In this document: positions 7,831-13,977 of the stretch, one piece after another
Layout of the letters: each line of letters opens with the position of its first letter
Position numbering within the stretch: position 1 is the stretch's first letter
Origin: JBCCFX01 sp039029515
GTDB taxonomy: Bacteria; Planctomycetota; Phycisphaerae; Phycisphaerales; SM1A02
DNA: 13,977 bases
Reading direction: 5' to 3'
NCBI GenBank assembly: GCA_039029515.1
Contig: JBCCFX010000097.1
Location: 1-13,977 of the forward strand
Position numbers and translations under genes: made by a program
Notes under the pieces: model-generated
Databases searched by the model: none
Seen by the model: the letters and a program-made list of their open reading frames with translations, nothing else
What the model was told of the DNA's origin: nothing

Positions 7831-8886
7831 TCAGACATTGAACAGGAAGTGCACAACGTCGCCGTCCTGCATGGTGTAGTTCTTGCCTTCGCTGCGAAGT
7901 TTGCCCGCTTCCCGAATCGCCTTTTCCGTCTTGTACTGGACCAGATCATCCACCGAATAACATTCCGCCCGGATGAAACCACGCTGGATGTCCGAATGGA
8001 TTGCACCCGCGGCATCCGGTGCTGAGGCGCCGATCGGGATCGACCACGCACGCACTTCCTTCTCGCCGGCGGTGTAAAACGTCGTCAGGCCAAGGACTTC
8101 GTTCGTGCCACGTGCCAGCGGCCCAATGGCCGGTTCAGCGAGACCAAGTGATTCGAGCATTTCGCTTCGATCCGGCTCTTCCAGTTCCGAGAGCTCAGCT
8201 TCGAGCTGTGCACACACCACTACCGCCTGCGTCCCCGCGTTGGCGGCTTCCTGCCGGACGCTGGCGACGTATTCAGAGTCCCCGCTCACGTGATCTTCGC
8301 CAACGTTCGCGACATAGAGCACCGGCTTTGCGGTCACAAGTCCGTAGCTCTTGAGCATCTGCTGCTCGCCCTCGTTGAGCTGATCGATCATTGAACGAAC
8401 CGGAAGCCCCTCTTCCAGGACCGAGCCCAGCCGATCGAGCAGCGCGACGCGAGCCTTCGCATCGGCATCGCCGGACCGCGCAGTACGAGTGGCCCTGTCC
8501 TTCGCGCCGTCCACGACAACCATGTCAGCGAGGACAAGTTCACTGTTCATCTTCTCGATGTCGCCCGCAGGATCACACCCCATGCCATCGTCGAAACACT
8601 TGACGACATGCAACAGACCATCCACCTGACGAACGTGCTCGAGGAATGCGTTGAGTTTCTTCGCATCGGAACCGACGGGAACACCCGGAATGTCGACGAG
8701 GCGCAACGATGCGTGCAGGATCTTCTCCGGCGGCACGAATTCGGCGATGACGCCAAGCCTCGGATCCGGGATGTCCGCGAGACCGACATTCGGCTTCTCG
8801 GAGAATCCTCCGACACCCATGCCAGTCAGCGAGTTGAACAGAGTTGTCTTGCCGACGGTCGGCAGTCCGACGATTCCGCATTCCAT
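7831..8886 (-). CDS. ychF: Ribosome-binding ATPase YchF (divergent switch regions)
   Basis: Obg-related P-loop protein of the YchF/OLA1 subfamily, which hydrolyses ATP, binds the ribosome and modulates stress responses in other organisms. The 351 residues begin at ATG 8886; a TTG six bases upstream, better spaced from GGAG, is an alternative. Seen: P-loop GLPTVGKTT (7-15), NVGED (194-198) in place of a GTP-type NKxD, consistent with the family's ATP preference, and a C-terminal TGS domain from about 268 ending KNYTMQDGDVVHFLFNV (335-351), typical of YchF. Odd: the family's NYPFCTIEPN-like segment and the DIAGLVKGASxGEGLGN segment are replaced by a shorter GGFSEKPNVG (26-35) and DIPGVPVGSDAKKLNAF (65-81). 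An open frame extends upstream to 9354, but that part is the antisense of aat. It lies 70 bp after aat, probably in the same operon. Confidence 0.93.
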   Translation of the reverse strand: MECGIVGLPTVGKTTLFNSLTGMGVGGFSEKPNVGLADIPDPRLGVIAEFVPPEKILHASLRLVDIPGVPVGSDAKKLNAFLEHVRQVDGLLHVVKCFDDGMGCDPAGDIEKMNSELVLADMVVVDGAKDRATRTARSGDADAKARVALLDRLGSVLEEGLPVRSMIDQLNEGEQQMLKSYGLVTAKPVLYVANVGEDHVSGDSEYVASVRQEAANAGTQAVVVCAQLEAELSELEEPDRSEMLESLGLAEPAIGPLARGTNEVLGLTTFYTAGEKEVRAWSIPIGASAPDAAGAIHSDIQRGFIRAECYSVDDLVQYKTEKAIREAGKLRSEGKNYTMQDGDVVHFLFNV

Positions 8887-8956
8887 GACCAATGATGCTC
8901 CAGACGACGAATCCCTCGCCCGCGAACTGACGCGGCTCGCAGCGAAGCCGGGCATT

Positions 8957-9616
8957 CTACATGGATTCGAACGTGCCCCAGGACACCGGACGCTCCAGCG
9001 CACAATCAAGTTGCTCGAGATATGAGAACCGTGGGATTTCCGTGCAACCGAACCGCTCAAGATGCGGCGTGGTGAACTGGGTGTCCAGGAGCGTGAACCC
9101 TCGAAGCCGGAGCCAGTGCACCAGGTGGACCAGGCAGATCTTGGATGCGTTTGTCCCGCCTTTTTCGGGCTGGCTGAACATGGATTCACCGAAGTACGCC
9201 CCGCCAAGCTGCACGCCGTAGAGACCACCAACGAGTTCGTCGCCCAACCACGCCTCGACCGAATGGGCCGCCCCGGCTTGATGCAGCGCGACGTAGAGGT
9301 CGATGAGTTCCTGATTGATCCATGTCGATTCGCGGCCAGGTCGTGAATCCGCACACGCGCGCATCACAAGCTCGAATGCGGTGTCGCTCCGAATCTGAAA
9401 CGGCTGCTTTCGGACTTCGCGCCCGAGCGTACGTGGCACATGGAACGTCTCCAGCGGAATCACCGCTCGCGGATCGGGGCTATACCACGCGAGCACATCT
9501 TCTTCCGGATGAAACATCGGAAAGACGCCATGCGCATACGCCTGACACAGCATCGCCGGTGTCGGGTGCTGCCAGTCATCATGAAACGATGCGTCATGGT
9601 CAGGTGTCTCGGCCAT
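8957..9616 (-). CDS. aat: Leucyl/phenylalanyl-tRNA--protein transferase
   Basis: Transfers Leu or Phe from aminoacyl-tRNA to N-terminal Arg or Lys of proteins, marking them for ClpS/ClpAP degradation by the N-end rule. The 219 residues carry the family pattern in order: AYAHGVFPM (26-34), WYSPDPRAVIPL (44-55), VEAWLGDELVGGLYGV (120-135), GESMFS (143-148), ASK (157-159), GFTLLDTQFTTPHLERFG (173-190) and EIPR (193-196). Length is normal for the family (E. coli 234). The TAG stop at 8957 is followed by a 70-bp GC-rich gap to ychF. Its start at 9616 faces a divergent plus-strand gene starting at 9678, so the 61-bp gap should hold promoters for both. I see no convincing -35/-10 pair there. Confidence 0.95.
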   Translation of the reverse strand: MAETPDHDASFHDDWQHPTPAMLCQAYAHGVFPMFHPEEDVLAWYSPDPRAVIPLETFHVPRTLGREVRKQPFQIRSDTAFELVMRACADSRPGRESTWINQELIDLYVALHQAGAAHSVEAWLGDELVGGLYGVQLGGAYFGESMFSQPEKGGTNASKICLVHLVHWLRLRGFTLLDTQFTTPHLERFGCTEIPRFSYLEQLDCALERPVSWGTFESM

Positions 9617-9677
9617 ACATCGCGTACACTACGGGTCCTGCCGCCACGCGTCATCCCTTGCCAGGAGATGACAAACA

Positions 9678-10415
9678 ATGCTTTTTATGATTCCTGCAAC
9701 TGTCGGCGCTGTCGTCGCATTGTGGATGTCGCCCATCCCCGAGACGACGGACGCGTCACCGCGTGTCGTGATCACCGAGATCATGTACGACCCCGCATCG
9801 CGTGAGACTGCGGGTGCCACAGAATGGGTGGAGATCGCAAACGTCGGCGATGCGCCGATCGCTATTCGAAACTGGCGCCTCGATGACGAAGATCGAACGT
9901 CCTGGGGTACGTTTTCTGTTGACCTTGATCCCGGCGAGGTCGCGGTTCTGATCAATGGCCGCCAAGTCACCGCGGCAGAATTTCGTGATGCGTGGGATGC
10001 CGCGGACAACACGTCACCGACTGCGCTGTATCCCGTACTTCCGGTCAAATGGGGCGGCCTCGCCAACGCACCTTCGGTGACGAATGAACTGCTGACGTTG
10101 CTCGATGGGTCGGGCCGAATCGTCTGTCACGTTAACCTGCACGGCGATGGCCACTGGCCGGATGGACGGGATGCCAGCGTCTATCTGATGCACCCGGCAA
10201 CATCGGACCCAAACGACGGCAGCGCGTGGAGACGATCGGAACCCGGCACCGATCACGCTCGATCGTCGCGAACCAGCGCGATTTTCAATCAGATTGAATG
10301 CGGATCGCCCGGGGTTCTGCCACGACTTGCCGAACCGCGGCCTGGCGCGGAGGATACGGTTTCACCCCCGTCGAGTGTTGCGGCGACCGACGTCGACGGC
10401 GTGCCGGTGCCTTGA
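9678..10415 (+). CDS. Secreted lamin-tail-domain (LTD) protein
   Basis: A 245-residue protein with a hydrophobic N-terminus (about 1-18, no strong positive charge) suggesting export or membrane tethering. A lamin tail domain follows, an Ig-like beta-sandwich common in secreted planctomycete and other bacterial proteins. Pattern seen: VVITEIMYDP (30-39), ATEWVEIANVGDAPIAIRNW (47-66), then DPGEVAVLIN (84-93). Residues about 96-215 (with ELLTLLDGSG, 137-146, and GSPG, 209-212) look like the remainder of the fold. The last 30 residues are Pro/Glu/Ala-rich and probably disordered. AGGAG (9663-9667) lies ten bases before the ATG; a second ATG at 9687 is possible. No enzymatic motif is visible and the ligand is unknown. 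It is divergent from aat and upstream of the aldo/keto reductase. Confidence 0.8.
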   Translation: MLFMIPATVGAVVALWMSPIPETTDASPRVVITEIMYDPASRETAGATEWVEIANVGDAPIAIRNWRLDDEDRTSWGTFSVDLDPGEVAVLINGRQVTAAEFRDAWDAADNTSPTALYPVLPVKWGGLANAPSVTNELLTLLDGSGRIVCHVNLHGDGHWPDGRDASVYLMHPATSDPNDGSAWRRSEPGTDHARSSRTSAIFNQIECGSPGVLPRLAEPRPGAEDTVSPPSSVAATDVDGVPVP

Positions 10416-10440
10416 GCCCGGCCTGACAGATCATTGCGGC

Positions 10441-10515
10441 TCCGGCATCCATGCGAGTTCGACGCGTGCGTGCCGGATCCGTTGCCGGCGGACCTCGTGC
10501 TCCGCCTCACACGAG
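10441..10515 (+). other. Nested inverted repeats in the LTD-reductase gap
   Basis: The 117-bp gap holds three inverted repeats. TCCGGCA (10441-10447) pairs with TGCCGGA (10471-10477). GGCGGA (10487-10492) pairs with TCCGCC (10501-10506). CTCGTG (10494-10499) pairs with CACGAG (10510-10515). The last two overlap and are mutually exclusive. There is no T-tract, so a simple terminator is unlikely. An AGAGGA at 10514-10519 is the best ribosome site for the next gene, though 13 bases from its ATG. The third stem touches it. A structured leader or Rho-type end is possible, but this is weak evidence. Confidence 0.3.
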
Positions 10516-10532
10516 AGGACTGACAGCCGATT

Positions 10533-11489
10533 ATGAAGTACCGACGACTGGGCACGTGGGGAATCAAGCTCTCGGAGATCGGCCTCGGTTCCTGGATCAT
10601 CTTCAACGACGGCGATCAGTCGCTCGCGGACACACTGCACCGAACCGCGTACGAAAACGGTGTGAATTTCTTTGACACCGCCAACGTGTACGGCCGCGGG
10701 CAGACTGAGGTCGTCGTCGGCAGAGCGCTTGCGCCGTTTCGTCGTGACACCTACGTGCTTGCGACCAAGGTCTTCTGGCCGTTCGATCCTGATTGGCCAT
10801 TCCCTGAAGCCAATGATCGCGGGTTGAGCCGGAAACACATCATGGAGCAGTGTCATGCGTCACTGCGCCGCCTCGATGTGGAGTACATCGATTTGTACCA
10901 GTGTCATCGGTACGACGAAAACACACCGCTTGTCGAGACGTGTCGAGCGATGAATGACCTGATCAATCAGGGCAAGGTGTTGTATTGGGGTGTCAGCGAA
11001 TGGAATGAGAGCCAGATCGACGATGCGATCGGCCTGTGCGACGAACATGACTGGCATCGTCCCGTCAGCAATCAACCGCTCTACAACATGCTCGAACGAC
11101 ACTGGGAAGCCGACGTCTTTCCCATGTGTGAACGGCACGGGATGGGGATCGTGAACTTCTCACCATTGTGTGAAGGGTTGTTGACGGGCAAGTACAACAA
11201 CGGCGTTCCCGATGACAGCCGCGCCGCCGATGAGAAGAGCGGTCAGTTCATTCGCGGCCGTCTCAACGATGAGAACCTTGATCGCGTACGCCGCCTGCAG
11301 GAACTCGCGGACGGCTTGAGCGTGCCGCTCTCCAACCTCGCACTGGCGTGGTGCCTGCGGCGCCCGGAACTGACCAGCACGATCGTTGGCGCTTCGAAAC
11401 CTGAACAGTTGATGGAAAACATTCGAGCCTGCGAATTCACGATCGACGACGATGTGCGCGATCGCATTCGTGCGATTCTCGCGTCCTGA
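10533..11489 (+). CDS. Aldo/keto reductase, Kv-beta/YghZ-like
   Basis: Cytoplasmic NADPH-dependent oxidoreductase of the aldo/keto reductase superfamily, a TIM barrel reducing aldehydes or ketones; the physiological substrate cannot be told from sequence. The 318 residues contain the full catalytic tetrad Asp48 and Tyr53 (FDTANVYG, 47-54), Lys79 (ATKVF, 77-81) and His125 (QCHRYD, 123-128). The cofactor side shows SNQPLYNML (179-187), FSPLCEGLLTGKY (209-221) and IVGASKPEQLMEN (284-296). The long barrel with FSPL...GLLTGKY is typical of the Shaker-channel beta-subunit/YghZ branch, and no channel partner is in the window. The start ATG at 10533 begins the canonical MKYRRLG. It ends 17 bases before a hairpin. 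Family confident, function generic. Confidence 0.93.
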   Translation: MKYRRLGTWGIKLSEIGLGSWIIFNDGDQSLADTLHRTAYENGVNFFDTANVYGRGQTEVVVGRALAPFRRDTYVLATKVFWPFDPDWPFPEANDRGLSRKHIMEQCHASLRRLDVEYIDLYQCHRYDENTPLVETCRAMNDLINQGKVLYWGVSEWNESQIDDAIGLCDEHDWHRPVSNQPLYNMLERHWEADVFPMCERHGMGIVNFSPLCEGLLTGKYNNGVPDDSRAADEKSGQFIRGRLNDENLDRVRRLQELADGLSVPLSNLALAWCLRRPELTSTIVGASKPEQLMENIRACEFTIDDDVRDRIRAILAS

Positions 11490-11506
11490 GCCGCGAGACA
11501 GAACAA

Positions 11507-11525
11507 ACGTCCGATTCTCGGACGT
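11507..11525 (+). terminator. Hairpin after the aldo/keto reductase gene
   Basis: ACGTCCGA, loop TTC, TCGGACGT: an 8-bp perfect stem starting 17 bases after the reductase stop. No T-run follows on the plus strand, so it may stabilise the 3' end rather than stop polymerase. On the minus strand TTTGTTCTG follows the stem, which would block antisense transcription entering the reductase gene. Confidence 0.45.
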
Positions 11526-11598
11526 CCAATGCTCGCCGCGACGAAAAATCTCCGGCCACCGAAGATCCCGCCTGCCATTCCGTACATAGAGCAGGGCG

Positions 11599-11631
11599 CG
11601 GGAGTGGAAACGGTTTGCGTTCCCCGTCCCG
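11599..11631 (+). other. Imperfect hairpin upstream of the small lipoprotein gene
   Basis: CGGGA (11599-11603) pairs with TCCCG (11627-11631) and GGAA (11606-11609) with TTCC (11620-11623), with a 10-base loop and a small internal loop. The 178 bases between the reductase hairpin (ending 11525) and the ATG at 11704 hold only this structure and a ribosome site. I see no convincing promoter and no longer coding frame with a sound start. It may be part of the small gene's leader. Confidence 0.25.
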
Positions 11632-11703
11632 ATGATTCAGGCGACGGTGCAATGCGGGCGATCGGATCAGGTCGCTTCCCACAGTGTGCCAGGGAGTGTG
11701 GTC

Positions 11704-11910
11704 ATGAAACGGCGAAGTTCCAATACGGTTCCGACGCTCATCCTGTTGATCGCGTGTACAGGCGTGATCGCGCACAACGTGATTCGAGCACACCATGACG
11801 ATGATGATGCGACGTCCGTCGTGCAACCCCGGGTGTTTACACCGCCCGATGTTGACGTGACGCGACGATCGATCGACGAAATCGACCAACCGGCAGCGCG
11901 TGCCTGGTAA
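11704..11910 (+). CDS. Small predicted lipoprotein or single-pass membrane peptide
   Basis: A 68-residue product that I do not recognise. The N-terminus has a basic start (MKRR), a hydrophobic stretch (9-22) and a lipobox-like L15-I-A-C18, so either lipidation at Cys18 or a single membrane anchor is plausible. It is followed by HHDDDD (30-35), a His/Asp cluster that could bind metal, and a polar tail rich in Pro, Asp and Arg. ATG 11704 is chosen over an in-frame upstream ATG (11632) because GGGAG lies seven bases before it and the signal-like sequence then sits at the very N-terminus. Codon third positions are GC-rich like the neighbours. A strong intrinsic terminator begins 62 bases after its stop, which supports a real transcript. 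Confidence 0.6.
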   Translation: MKRRSSNTVPTLILLIACTGVIAHNVIRAHHDDDDATSVVQPRVFTPPDVDVTRRSIDEIDQPAARAW

Positions 11911-11972
11911 ACCAGCGCGACGTCGAAATCAGTGCGGCGGCTTCCTTTTGGGGGGATCGCAACCGCGAAGTC

Positions 11973-12009
11973 AGGCCTGACGGGACCACAACTCGTCAGG
12001 CCTCTTTTT
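11973..12009 (+). terminator. Rho-independent terminator
   Basis: AGGCCTGACG (11973-11982) and CGTCAGGCCT (11994-12003) form a perfect 10-bp GC-rich stem with an 11-base loop, followed by C and five T's. It ends the transcript carrying the small lipoprotein gene, and perhaps the reductase, and separates it from the glycoside hydrolase gene. Confidence 0.9.
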
Positions 12010-12098
12010 CTGATGTTCAGCCGCGGAAACTGGAATAAGTCATCGCGATTGATCGATCCCTATCATGGTGCTGTCCGTGCCACGGGAGGATCATCATC

Positions 12099-13133
12099 AT
12101 GCGACATCTTGCCTTTGTGTTCCTGCTCTTGATCGCCGGCGTCTTGTCCGCAGCCGTCAGCACGCCGCGGCCCAATGATGCGCATCGCATCGTGCAAGGC
12201 ATGACGATCTCCTGCCCCGGTTCCGGCCAGATCTGGGGAAGCGATGAGATGGTCGCGACCATGGCCGAACTCAAAGCTATGGGCGTGAACTGGATCGCGA
12301 TCCATCCGTACGGCGGCATCCGGAACGACGGTCGAATCACCGATCCGGCACAGCACACGATGTATCAGGATCCGACCTGGCTTCGGCGCCCGATTGAAGA
12401 AGCGCACGCGCTGGGCCTGAAGATTCTCATCAAGCCGCACATCGCATACTGGGGATCAAAGTTCTCGTGGCGCGGCGAGATTCAGTTTGAGACCGAAGAG
12501 GAATGGAATCGATTCTTCGAGAGTTACGAGCGCTGGATCCTGCATGTCGCTGAACTCTCGCACGACGCCGATGCGTTCGCGGTCGGAACGGAGCTCGATC
12601 GAACCGTGCAGTTCGAAGACGAGTGGCGCGACATCATTGCCAAGATCCGTGCGCGGACCGATGCGCCACTGACCTACGCAGCCAATTGGGATTCATATCA
12701 ACGCGTGACGTTCTGGGACGATCTGGATGTGATCGGCGTGCAAGGATATTTTCCGCTGGTCGGCCATGAACGCTTGCCGACGGAGCGTGAGCTCGATATT
12801 GGTTGGGAGCGTGTGCTCACGCAGCTCCGAACCTATTCAGGGAAGTATGGCAAGAAGGTCATCCTCGCTGAGCTTGGTTACAACGATTCCGCGAATGCCG
12901 CCCGTGAACCGTGGGCGTACAAGCGTGGCGGCGAACACGCTGAACTCATTCAGGAACGTTGCCTGCGTTCCGCATTGCGTGCGATCGAAAACGATGACAC
13001 GGTCGTCGGCGCCTTTCTCTGGAAATGGTTCCCCGGCCAGCGGTGGGCGGGCAACTTCAACAAGCGGACGCCGACCATGCGCCGCGTGATCCAGGACCAC
13101 TGGCGCGAACCGGTCCCCACCACCGAACCGTGA
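12099..13133 (+). CDS. Secreted GH113-like glycoside hydrolase
   Basis: A 344-residue TIM-barrel enzyme with a signal peptide (MRHLAFVF..., hydrophobic to about residue 18, likely cut near LSA-A), so it acts outside the cytoplasm. The pattern fits GH113, a clan GH-A family known for beta-mannanase activity: GVNWIAIHPYGG (62-73), LKILIKPHIAYWG (107-119), AVGTELDRT (161-169) with the probable acid/base Glu165, PLTYAANWD (190-198), DVIGVQGYFPL (210-220), and VILAELGYN (254-262) with the probable nucleophile Glu258. FLWKWFPG (306-313) follows. The catalytic spacing fits the family, but mannan specificity is inferred only. GGGAGGA (12084-12090) lies eight bases before the ATG. It is preceded by the intrinsic terminator at 11973-12009, so it should have its own promoter in 12010-12083; a TATCAT at 12061-12066 is a weak -10 candidate. 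No transporter or other glycosidase gene is adjacent. Confidence 0.82.
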   Translation: MRHLAFVFLLLIAGVLSAAVSTPRPNDAHRIVQGMTISCPGSGQIWGSDEMVATMAELKAMGVNWIAIHPYGGIRNDGRITDPAQHTMYQDPTWLRRPIEEAHALGLKILIKPHIAYWGSKFSWRGEIQFETEEEWNRFFESYERWILHVAELSHDADAFAVGTELDRTVQFEDEWRDIIAKIRARTDAPLTYAANWDSYQRVTFWDDLDVIGVQGYFPLVGHERLPTERELDIGWERVLTQLRTYSGKYGKKVILAELGYNDSANAAREPWAYKRGGEHAELIQERCLRSALRAIENDDTVVGAFLWKWFPGQRWAGNFNKRTPTMRRVIQDHWREPVPTTEP

Positions 13134-13637
13134 TCAACTCCAATCGGCACCATCATCGTCGGCGGGCTGCCAGTCACTGATCTCCCCCATGACCCGATCG
13201 ATTCGGCGTGCTTCGTCCGACGTACCGCGCATTGCCCGCGTCGGCTCGGGTGCCGGTGTATCTTCGCGGACGGGATAGAGCGTCCGAGACTCGTCGAGCA
13301 GCTTCAGGACGGCGGCCTGATGGCGCTTCGTTCGGACCGACGCAGCGACCCATCCGGCACCGCCGAGCGTGCGAAAACTGTGCGGCTCGATCCAGTCGTA
13401 CTTCTCGACCACGGCCTCAGCCCGAGCTCGCTCAAGCTTGAACGCGAGGTGCACTACGCCGGCATCGGGATCGGGGCGAAGAAACGCGAGCATTTTCGGT
13501 CGGCTTCGTCGCCCGGGTGCGGATTCGACTTTGAAGGCCCGACCACCCCACTGCGCGGTGGAAAAGACGCCTGGCAATGCGTGCAGATGGGTCGCAAGCT
13601 CGCCGAGTCGTTCTGCGTGTCGAGGCGAGGATGGCAT
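13134..13637 (-). CDS. YjbR/MmcQ-family protein
   Basis: A 167-residue cytoplasmic protein of the YjbR/MmcQ family (CyaY-like fold, sometimes annotated as DNA-binding; the role is not established). Seen: WGGRAFKVES (30-39), KMLAFLRPD (48-56), HLAFKL (63-68), PHSFRTLGGAGWV (85-97), matching the family's WGxxxyKV...PHxxxxLGxxGWV pattern. The C-terminal 45 or so residues are an added Pro/Asp/Glu-rich tail (from about 123) not seen in the compact family members and probably disordered. No good ribosome site precedes the ATG at 13637. It converges on the glycoside hydrolase gene with no intergenic base: the two stops form TGATCA at 13131-13136. Confidence 0.75.
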   Translation of the reverse strand: MPSSPRHAERLGELATHLHALPGVFSTAQWGGRAFKVESAPGRRSRPKMLAFLRPDPDAGVVHLAFKLERARAEAVVEKYDWIEPHSFRTLGGAGWVAASVRTKRHQAAVLKLLDESRTLYPVREDTPAPEPTRAMRGTSDEARRIDRVMGEISDWQPADDDGADWS

Positions 13638-13696
13638 GGCGGAGTCTAGGCAGGTCAGTTGATTGGAATCGAACCCCGATCAGAACCCTCCACTCA

Positions 13697-13724
13697 TTGA
13701 CGCATCACCACGGTTGTCTACAAT
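13697..13724 (+). promoter_or_regulatory. Sigma70-type promoter
   Basis: TTGACG (13697-13702), a 16-base spacer and TACAAT (13719-13724) make a near-consensus housekeeping promoter, predicting transcription from about 13731 rightward. The rest of the gap from 13638 holds nothing else recognisable except a short hairpin, TCGTC-GAGA-GACGA (13761-13774) with a GNRA-type loop, in the presumed leader. Confidence 0.55.
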
Positions 13725-13881
13725 CCTCGGTTCTTCCCCCAAGGGAGCCGCGGCTGACAATCGTCGAGAGACGAACGGCACCGCATGGAGCACCCCATCG
13801 CGGCAGATGGTGCCCCCGCTCCGGGAAGTTGAGCCGCGAAGCTGGTCACGGCGACGCCGAACCCGCATTCGCGCGAGAGCA

Positions 13882-13977
13882 ATGCCTCGTATGTCACGGC
13901 GTACGGCGGCAGAATGCGGGTTGAGCACGCCTTCCGACGAACGATTCATCATCGTCGTCGAGCCGAGCCATATGGCC
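13882..13977 (+). CDS. Partial coding region at window edge, possible TrmJ/SpoU-type methyltransferase start
   Basis: The frame from ATG 13882 (or ATG 13891) is open to the window end. Its last residues are DERFIIVVEPSHMA, resembling the first strand of SpoU/TrmJ-class RNA 2'-O-methyltransferases, where a hydrophobic VLVEP-type strand is followed by PGNIGA; the diagnostic part would lie outside the window. It is downstream of a good promoter. Against it: the ribosome site is poor (GAGAG two bases before ATG 13882), and between about 13833 and 13910 a different frame has clearly higher third-position GC, so the true start or frame is uncertain and a sequencing indel is possible. The function is a guess from about 12 residues. 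Confidence 0.3.
   Translation, partial: MPRMSRRTAAECGLSTPSDERFIIVVEPSHMA

Noticed and set aside
8887..8956. GC-rich inverted repeats (GCCCG/CGGGC) between aat and ychF
   Set aside because: Short stems without a T-tract; not above what GC-rich sequence gives by chance.
8887..9354. Upstream extension of the ychF frame to 9354
   Set aside because: It is antisense-frame sequence across aat, on the same strand but in another frame. YchF family proteins begin at the MECGIVGLP segment.
13662..13692. tRNA T-arm-like sequence (GGTTCGATTCC on the minus strand)
   Set aside because: Only two of the five T-stem pairs form and no acceptor or anticodon arm can be found around it.
13785..13832. In-frame TGA read as selenocysteine in a longer right-edge gene
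   Set aside because: No SECIS-like hairpin and no known selenoprotein context; a sequencing indel or unrelated short frame explains it better.
13577..13924. A plus-strand frame with a CxxCH heme-like motif near its end
   Set aside because: It overlaps the YjbR gene antisense at its start, is Arg-rich, stops three residues or so after the motif region and has no cytochrome context; a chance match.

Overview
The window reads as a chromosomal segment from a GC-rich bacterium, most likely a planctomycete of the Phycisphaerae type. The grounds are a secreted lamin-tail-domain protein, a GH113-like secreted hydrolase, a long PBP2 with a calcium-loop-like insert, and high GC at third codon positions. 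This placement is inference; no rRNA or other marker gene is present. Most of the content is housekeeping. I see no CRISPR array, prophage, insertion sequence, tRNA or defence system.

Left and centre (about 57-9616), all on the minus strand, transcribed right to left: aat (leucyl/phenylalanyl-tRNA-protein transferase), ychF (TGS-domain ATPase with altered switch regions), mrdA (PBP2), rodA (SEDS glycosyltransferase), rsmG (16S rRNA methyltransferase), dinG (XPD/DinG-like helicase) and a phosphomannomutase/phosphoglucomutase gene. mrdA and rodA form the elongation peptidoglycan synthase pair. rodA, rsmG and dinG are joined by two 4-base ATGA stop/start overlaps, so they are almost certainly co-translated. 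A stable hairpin lies in the short mrdA-rodA gap. A perfect CRP/FNR-type palindrome lies between dinG and the mutase gene.

Right part (9678-13133), plus strand: a secreted lamin-tail-domain protein, an aldo/keto reductase, a 68-residue predicted lipoprotein or membrane peptide followed by a textbook intrinsic terminator, and a secreted GH113-like glycoside hydrolase. A minus-strand YjbR/MmcQ-family gene then converges on the hydrolase gene with no gap, the two stop codons together forming TGATCA.

Both window edges look irregular. At the left, the mutase gene loses its family pattern and its GC-rich third positions near base 120, before the C-terminal phosphate-binding domain. At the right, a good sigma70-type promoter (13697-13724) leads into coding-like sequence whose best frame appears to change; its last residues resemble the start of a TrmJ/SpoU-type RNA methyltransferase. 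Assembly errors or chimerism at contig ends would explain both.

No clear new multi-gene system was found. The items most worth checking are the mutase break, the EF-hand-like loop beside the PBP2 active site, the divergent YchF switch regions, the DinG cluster cysteine replaced by serine, and the mrdA-rodA hairpin.
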